The notes beneath the pieces are model-generated. The model was given only the letters and a program-made list of their open reading frames with translations. It did no database searches and had not been told where the DNA came from. Positions 6,228 to 10,196 of a stretch of 10,196 nt of DNA are shown one piece after another (the first letter of the stretch is position 1; every line of letters begins with the position of its first letter). The position numbers and the translations under genes were made by a program. The stretch covers positions 1 through 10,196 of the forward strand of contig JAUWDQ010000083.1 in assembly GCA_030608745.1 (NCBI GenBank). The letters are read 5' to 3'. This DNA comes from Pseudomonadota bacterium. Lineage in GTDB: Bacteria > Desulfobacterota > BSN033 > WVXP01 > G020346125.

Positions 6228-7391
6228 CTATTGCATAAACCTTTGTAAATTTAGCTGGGCAAGCTCCTCGGGGTATTCCCCCTTAGCAATCAGATCGGCG
6301 ATCAACCTTCCCGTTATGGGAGCCAGAGCGATTCCGTCCCCCTCGTGGCCAGCTGCCATAATGAACCCTTTCACCTCTGGAACTTCCCCCAGGATCGGCA
6401 AGCCATCAGGAGTAGAAGGCCGCAGCCCGGCAAACGTTCTGATAAGACTCACGTGTCTCAGAATGGGCAGTAATCTTACGGCTTCTCGCCCTATGAAAGA
6501 TATGCCTTCGAACGTTGTATTGTTGTCATAACCCACGAACTCCCTGCTACTCCCGATAAGAAGATTCCCATTTTTCGCCGCCCTCAAACCAAATCCCCCG
6601 GAAATCTCTTTCCCAGTTTTACCACTAGTCCCTTCTGAGTATTTTGACATCAGGTATTTAGCTGAATTGAGACTTCCACGAATAATAGGAGGAATAGACT
6701 CGGTCACAAGCAGCATTCCTCGTCTTGGTCTTATCGGAATTTCAGCACCCACCATATTTCCGATTTCAGGTACCCAAATCCCTCCAGCATTGACTACCGT
6801 TTCAGTCCTTATATTACCGCGATCTGTTATCACCGCAGATACTCTGCCCCTGTGCACCTGGATACCTTGAACCTCAGTATACGTATGAATATTCGCTCCT
6901 TCCTTCCTCGCAGCCTTGGCAAAACCAAAACTAACCTTCAAAGGATTAATTGTGCCATCTATTGAGCAAAAAGTTGATGCTAGGACGCAATCACTTAGGG
7001 CTGGCTGTCGCTCTCTTATTTCCTTCCTCGACAGGAGTTCCACATTCAAACCGATTTTCCGTTGTCTTTCCGCCAAGGAATGAATATAGTCTACCTCCTC
7101 TTCAGTTTCAGCAATAATCATACTTCCATCCATCTCATACTCGAGATCTTCCCCCAATTCTTCATTCAAGTTCTGATAGATTTCCCTACTTTTCAAGGCG
7201 ACCTTTAATTTTATGCCGGAACCCTTAGTCTGCATCGCTATGCCGCCATTACAGGCGCCAGATGTGCCAGAAGATAAATCTCCGCGTTCCACGAGAACAA
7301 CATCCACCCCTTGTTTCGCCAGGTAATATGCCACGGCGATGCCTATGATTCCCCCTCCTACGATTACTACCTGTACCGATCTCCTAATCAT
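6228..7391 (-). CDS. FAD-dependent oxidoreductase, D-amino acid oxidase (DAO) family
   Basis: This 387-residue flavoprotein is of the DAO/glycine oxidase fold. The N-terminal FAD-binding site is clear: GGGIIG (12-17) in VVIVGGGIIGIAVAYYLAKQG, with E35 (LVERGD) expected to bind the ribose. The C-terminal half carries the family's closing FAD segment, GLRPSTPDGLPILG (322-335), and GHEGDGIALAPITG (348-361), a variant resembling members annotated as HcnC, opine oxidase or D-amino acid dehydrogenase. There is no signal peptide or membrane segment. These enzymes oxidise secondary or primary amines (glycine, sarcosine, opines, D-amino acids) to imines, or 2-hydroxy acids to keto acids; which applies here is not visible. 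GGAG lies 8 bases before the chosen ATG. It sits 110 bases after the hydro-lyase small subunit and 55 bases before the dehydrogenase gene. An imine product would explain the RidA-like gene nearby. Confidence 0.88.
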   Translation of the reverse strand: MIRRSVQVVIVGGGIIGIAVAYYLAKQGVDVVLVERGDLSSGTSGACNGGIAMQTKGSGIKLKVALKSREIYQNLNEELGEDLEYEMDGSMIIAETEEEVDYIHSLAERQRKIGLNVELLSRKEIRERQPALSDCVLASTFCSIDGTINPLKVSFGFAKAARKEGANIHTYTEVQGIQVHRGRVSAVITDRGNIRTETVVNAGGIWVPEIGNMVGAEIPIRPRRGMLLVTESIPPIIRGSLNSAKYLMSKYSEGTSGKTGKEISGGFGLRAAKNGNLLIGSSREFVGYDNNTTFEGISFIGREAVRLLPILRHVSLIRTFAGLRPSTPDGLPILGEVPEVKGFIMAAGHEGDGIALAPITGRLIADLIAKGEYPEELAQLNLQRFMQ

Positions 7392-7501
7392 TACTCACTC
7401 TCCAGTTGGCCTCGACATTTCTTATGTAAGTAAGCCCACCTGTGAAGATAAAATCTACCAATAACAATTAAGCCAAATGTCTCAAAAACCCTTTGTAATA
7501 C

Positions 7502-8032
7502 CTACCCATTCTCTCTTCTCCCTTTAAGATCTGACGCAAATATTTTCTTAACCAGAGGAATGCTACCCCCAGAAATGATCTTTTCAATTATGAAATCAGG
7601 AAGTTTTTTACCCTTTATAATTTCGTTTTTCGTATGATTTATTATCTCACCATTTGAAAAATTCACTTCAATTAGATCTCCTGTATCGACTTTGGCACAT
7701 ACTTCCGAACATTCTAAGACAGGAATACCCTCACTAATACAATTCCGGAAGAATCCTCGAGAAAATGACTCTGCAATAATGCCCCCCAATTTAAGATGTT
7801 CAAAGGCCAAATGAATGCCACCTCGAATGGATCCCAAACCAAAGTTTCTTCCCGTTACGAGAAAATCACCCTTCCTTACTTCTAGGGCAAATTGTAAATC
7901 GACCCCTTCCATCAAATGTTTAGCTGCTTCAGCAGGCTCATGAATATCCATGTATTTACTTGGATATATCTGATCAGTATCAACATTATCGCCGTACTTC
8001 CACGTCCTTCCCTTACGGATTAGCTCATCCAT
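7502..8032 (-). CDS. 3-isopropylmalate dehydratase small subunit (LeuD-like hydro-lyase, swivel domain)
   Basis: This 176-residue protein is the swivelling small subunit of a heterodimeric aconitase-family hydro-lyase (LeuD, homoaconitase or dimethylmalate dehydratase type). It opens with YGDNVDTDQIYPSKYM (13-28), as family members do, and has GRNFGLGSIR (61-70) and AESFSRGFFRNCISEGIPVLE (87-107). Two regions are unusual. The specificity loop usually written YLRT or YLVY in archaeal-type isopropylmalate and homoaconitate enzymes reads YMDI (27-30). The canonical GSSREHA reads GSIRGGI (67-73): the presumed catalytic serine (S68) and substrate-binding arginine (R70) remain, but the second serine and the EH pair are lost. 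The start lies 15 bases after the large-subunit stop, with GAGG overlapping that stop, which suggests translational coupling. The real substrate is probably a malate-like acid other than 2-isopropylmalate. Confidence 0.88.
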   Translation of the reverse strand: MDELIRKGRTWKYGDNVDTDQIYPSKYMDIHEPAEAAKHLMEGVDLQFALEVRKGDFLVTGRNFGLGSIRGGIHLAFEHLKLGGIIAESFSRGFFRNCISEGIPVLECSEVCAKVDTGDLIEVNFSNGEIINHTKNEIIKGKKLPDFIIEKIISGGSIPLVKKIFASDLKGRRENG

Positions 8033-8047
8033 AAAACAAGCTGTCCT

Positions 8048-9325
8048 CTAAACAAATCCTCTGGGATCTGTAATTTCGCCTGTTACAGCGGAGGCTGCAA
8101 CAGTAGCCGGCGAGGCAAGAAAGACTTTCGCCTCGTCGCTCCCCATTCTCCCCCGGAAATTCCTATTCGCGGAGGAGATACATACTTCTCCTTCTCCCAG
8201 CACCCCCTTTGTGGCTCCAATGCAAGCTCCACAACCGGGATTACATATTACGGCTCCTGATTCGATCAAGATCTCCAAAACACCTTCGTTTAAGGTCTTC
8301 AAATACACCTCTTTGGATGCCGGGTTAACTATCAACCTAACTGAAGCCCCGATGCGGCGCCCTTGCAAGATTTGAGCGGCGATTTTGAGGTCAGAAAAAA
8401 GGCCATTAGTGCAAGATCCAATAAAGGCTTGATTTATTTTCACCCCTTTGACCTCATTTACACTTACGACGTTGTCGACTCTGTGTGGAAGGGAAACCTT
8501 CGGTTCCAGAGTAGAAAGATCTATAGATTCGATACGTTCATATACAGCGTCAGGATCATTTTTCACAATGTGGAATTGTTGATCTGTTCTTCCCTTGAGA
8601 TAGTCCATTGTTGTTTCATCGGGTTCAACTATTCCCGTTTTAGCCCCCATTTCGACGGCCATATTACACAGGGTTAACCTTCCATCCATATTTATCGTCT
8701 TAACCGCATCCCCCGAAAATTCAACGGCCTTGTACATTGCCCCATCAGCCTTCAATCTCCCTATTACTTCCAAAATGATGTCCTTAGGTGTAACCATCTG
8801 TGACAGACTGCCGAACAGATCGATTTTCATTGTCGAGGGCACCTTGAACCATAGCTTTCCCGTCGCGAGCAACTCCACAGTCTCGGGAATTGAAATCCCG
8901 GTTCCAAAAGCTCCTAAAGCTCCGAACATGGTACAATGGGAGTCGTTTCCGGGAATTAACATGCCCGGACGAACAAGTCCCTTTTCAACTGTTACGTGAA
9001 GGTGAATTCCCTCGTTGATATCAAAGAAATGCTTTATGTTCTGTTCCTGAACAAATTGTCGAATGAGATTATGATTGGAAGCTGTCTGTGGATTATTTGC
9101 GGGAACTAAATGGTCTAAGCAAACGACAAATTTCTCAGAATCCCAAATTCTTGGAATCCCAGCTTGTCTAAACGTCCTTACCAGAAGGTGTCCGGAGGTA
9201 TCATTTGTTATTGTCAAATCAGCGTTTGCCTCGACAAACTCCCCTGCTTCAACCCTCCTCTTTCCCGACTTGAGGGCCAATATCTTCTGTGCGATGGTCA
9301 TCCCCTTCTTCTTCAATTCATTCAT
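8048..9325 (-). CDS. 3-isopropylmalate dehydratase large subunit (LeuC-like 4Fe-4S hydro-lyase)
   Basis: This 425-residue protein is the catalytic large subunit of the hydro-lyase, carrying a 4Fe-4S cluster that activates the substrate hydroxyl group. Cluster ligands are visible: C305 in GSCTNG and C365/C368 in NPGCGAC. Family landmarks include GMTIAQKILA (8-17), DHLVP (71-75), ALGAFGTGI (136-144), GKLWFKVP (156-163) and SANRNFRGRMG (385-395). The length matches the archaeal/short LeuC group (about 420) rather than the 465-residue E. coli LeuC. The usual DSHT.T motif reads DSHCTMFG (128-135). The start is not certain: ATG at 9325 has GGGAG only 2 bases upstream, and ATG at residue 9 is an alternative. 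It follows TctB by 21 bases, so it is co-transcribed with a carboxylate transporter, which favours catabolism of an imported acid over leucine biosynthesis. No leuA or leuB is present in the window. Confidence 0.9.
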   Translation of the reverse strand: MNELKKKGMTIAQKILALKSGKRRVEAGEFVEANADLTITNDTSGHLLVRTFRQAGIPRIWDSEKFVVCLDHLVPANNPQTASNHNLIRQFVQEQNIKHFFDINEGIHLHVTVEKGLVRPGMLIPGNDSHCTMFGALGAFGTGISIPETVELLATGKLWFKVPSTMKIDLFGSLSQMVTPKDIILEVIGRLKADGAMYKAVEFSGDAVKTINMDGRLTLCNMAVEMGAKTGIVEPDETTMDYLKGRTDQQFHIVKNDPDAVYERIESIDLSTLEPKVSLPHRVDNVVSVNEVKGVKINQAFIGSCTNGLFSDLKIAAQILQGRRIGASVRLIVNPASKEVYLKTLNEGVLEILIESGAVICNPGCGACIGATKGVLGEGEVCISSANRNFRGRMGSDEAKVFLASPATVAASAVTGEITDPRGFV

Positions 9326-9346
9326 GACTCCCGGAAATCGTTGCCG

Positions 9347-9850
9347 CTACGGAAACGTTGGAAAGATTCCCTTGGGTAGTTGAACAAGCATGAATTTCTC
9401 CAGAATCAAGTAAATGATAAGAGGACCAATCACCGCCATTGGTACAATCTTCGTCCACTTTCTCATGCCAAAACAATAGAGCAACATGCCGAATGTTACT
9501 ATAGTCGCGTATAGGTATCCGATTATGTATAACAAAGAGTATGACAAGACCAAAACCCCTATGGTGAAAAAGGTTATCATCCCTATTTTCAACCTTTGCT
9601 CAGATACCTCTTCTGAGGTCTTCCCTTTCTTAAGGAAATCAGCCAAAACAAGAAGGCCACCCAAAACCCCGATGACGACGGACAGTATAAACGGAAACAA
9701 CCTCGGCGATAACGCGATATTTTTCATTACACCGAGTCCGCCCTTCCATTCCACCCCGGGCTCATCTATTCCCAAAGGTATCAGGAAAAGGTAGAGGAAC
9801 ACTGAAAATCCCACCAATGCGATTCCAATCTTTTTGTCTTGGCTCATCAT
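9347..9850 (-). CDS. tctB: TctB-like small membrane subunit of a tripartite tricarboxylate transporter
   Basis: This 167-residue membrane protein is the small subunit (TctB family) of a tripartite tricarboxylate transporter, which drives periplasmic-binding-protein-dependent uptake of carboxylic acids with an ion gradient. Hydrophobic segments lie at about 8-27, 51-71, 89-108, 109-128 and 133-152, in reasonable agreement with the four or five helices of the family, and the LSPRLFPFILS stretch (47-57) and closing VQLPKG are typical. The start was placed at the ATG-ATG pair at 9850/9847 because a normal membrane-protein N-terminus (MMSQDKKIGIALVG) follows. No good ribosome binding site precedes it. 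A longer frame from GTG at 9940 would overlap TctA by 41 bases and looks unlikely. The gene begins 49 bases after the TctA stop. The specific substrate cannot be inferred. Confidence 0.87.
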   Translation of the reverse strand: MMSQDKKIGIALVGFSVFLYLFLIPLGIDEPGVEWKGGLGVMKNIALSPRLFPFILSVVIGVLGGLLVLADFLKKGKTSEEVSEQRLKIGMITFFTIGVLVLSYSLLYIIGYLYATIVTFGMLLYCFGMRKWTKIVPMAVIGPLIIYLILEKFMLVQLPKGIFPTFP

Positions 9851-9899
9851 TCTATTTTTAGATAAGCGTAATTGTTTTACCGCATAATAGAGTACTACC

Positions 9900-10196
9900 T
9901 CATAATCCCCGTGAGCGTTTAGCCCTGTATCTCCACTCACGAAATAACATTGTTCCCAAAAAAAGTATGGTTAGGAGCAGGAAAAACAGCGACAGAGGAG
10001 AAGTAAAGAATATTGATATACTTCCACCGGAAATCTTAAGGGCTAGCCTGAATTGATTCTCAGTCATCCCTCCCAAGAGAAATGCCATAATCAAAGGGGG
10101 CAGCGGAAAACCCGTCTTCCGCAACAAGTAACCGAAGATTCCCATCGCGAGCATCGTCCCCACATCAAACAGACTATTATTAACCAGGTAGACACC
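9900..10196 (-). CDS. tctA: TctA-like large permease subunit, C-terminal fragment cut by window edge
   Basis: The frame runs in from the window's right end and stops with TGA at 9900-9902, giving the last 98 codons of a TctA family permease (full proteins are about 500 residues with about 12 helices). The visible part reads GVYLVNNSLFDVGTMLAMGI, then FGYLLRKTGFPLPPLIMAFLLG, a classic TctA signature, followed by NQFRLALKISGGSISIFFTSPLS and one last hydrophobic helix ending in a basic tail (RAKRSRGL). It is incomplete only because of the window edge; nothing suggests a broken gene. It lies immediately upstream of tctB. The usual TctC binding protein is not seen in this window and could be further upstream. 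Confidence 0.9.
   Translation of the reverse strand, partial: GVYLVNNSLFDVGTMLAMGIFGYLLRKTGFPLPPLIMAFLLGGMTENQFRLALKISGGSISIFFTSPLSLFFLLLTILFLGTMLFREWRYRAKRSRGL

Noticed and set aside
8363..8677. Plus-strand open frame inside the hydro-lyase large subunit
   Set aside because: It is antisense to a fully conserved LeuC-like sequence and has no recognisable domain.
7502..9325. Calling the pair genuine leuC/leuD of leucine biosynthesis
   Set aside because: The operon partners are a carboxylate transporter and catabolic-type oxidoreductases, with no leuA or leuB, and key motifs differ; the family name is kept but not the gene symbols.
9851..9940. Longer TctB from GTG 9940
   Set aside because: It overlaps TctA, and the extra residues do not look like a TctB N-terminus.

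Overview
The window reads as an accessory catabolic and transport locus from a bacterium with a Gram-negative style periplasmic uptake system. Moderate GC, strong GGAGG ribosome binding sites, a TAXI-type binding protein, a tripartite tricarboxylate transporter and several small-acid enzymes fit an anaerobic or metabolically versatile proteobacterium, for example Desulfobacterota (former Deltaproteobacteria). That placement is an impression from gene content, not a test. No rRNA, tRNA, CRISPR array or intact insertion sequence was seen.

Layout on the minus strand, read from the right edge: the 3' end of a TctA-type permease (cut by the window), TctB, a two-subunit aconitase-superfamily hydro-lyase annotated as 3-isopropylmalate dehydratase large and small subunits (probably not for leucine synthesis), an FAD-dependent D-amino-acid-oxidase-family oxidoreductase, and a D-2-hydroxyacid dehydrogenase. 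The genes are close together (gaps of 15 to 110 bases), and a weak terminator-like element follows the dehydrogenase, so this looks like one operon of at least six genes. Next comes a lone plus-strand gene of three tandem RidA-like domains, convergent with that operon. A 747-base gene-free region then separates it from a second minus-strand group: two tandem copies of an Asp/Glu-racemase-family protein (about 80% identical by hand comparison) and a TAXI-family TRAP transporter binding protein, possibly preceded by a small unrecognised ORF.

A reasonable reading is a pathway for taking up and breaking down a small carboxylic or amino acid. TctAB and/or the TAXI system would import it, the racemase-like proteins would interconvert stereoisomers, the flavoenzyme would oxidise an amine or hydroxy group, the dehydrogenase would interconvert a 2-keto and a D-2-hydroxy acid, and the LeuCD-like enzyme would dehydrate or isomerise a malate-like intermediate. 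The RidA-like protein suggests imine/enamine chemistry, but all three of its domains appear to lack the catalytic arginine of true RidA deaminases, so a binding or different catalytic role is more likely. The substrate cannot be named from sequence alone.

The most unusual points are the Arg-less triple RidA protein, the altered active-site and specificity motifs of the hydro-lyase small subunit, and the recent tandem duplication of the racemase-like gene next to a solute-binding protein.
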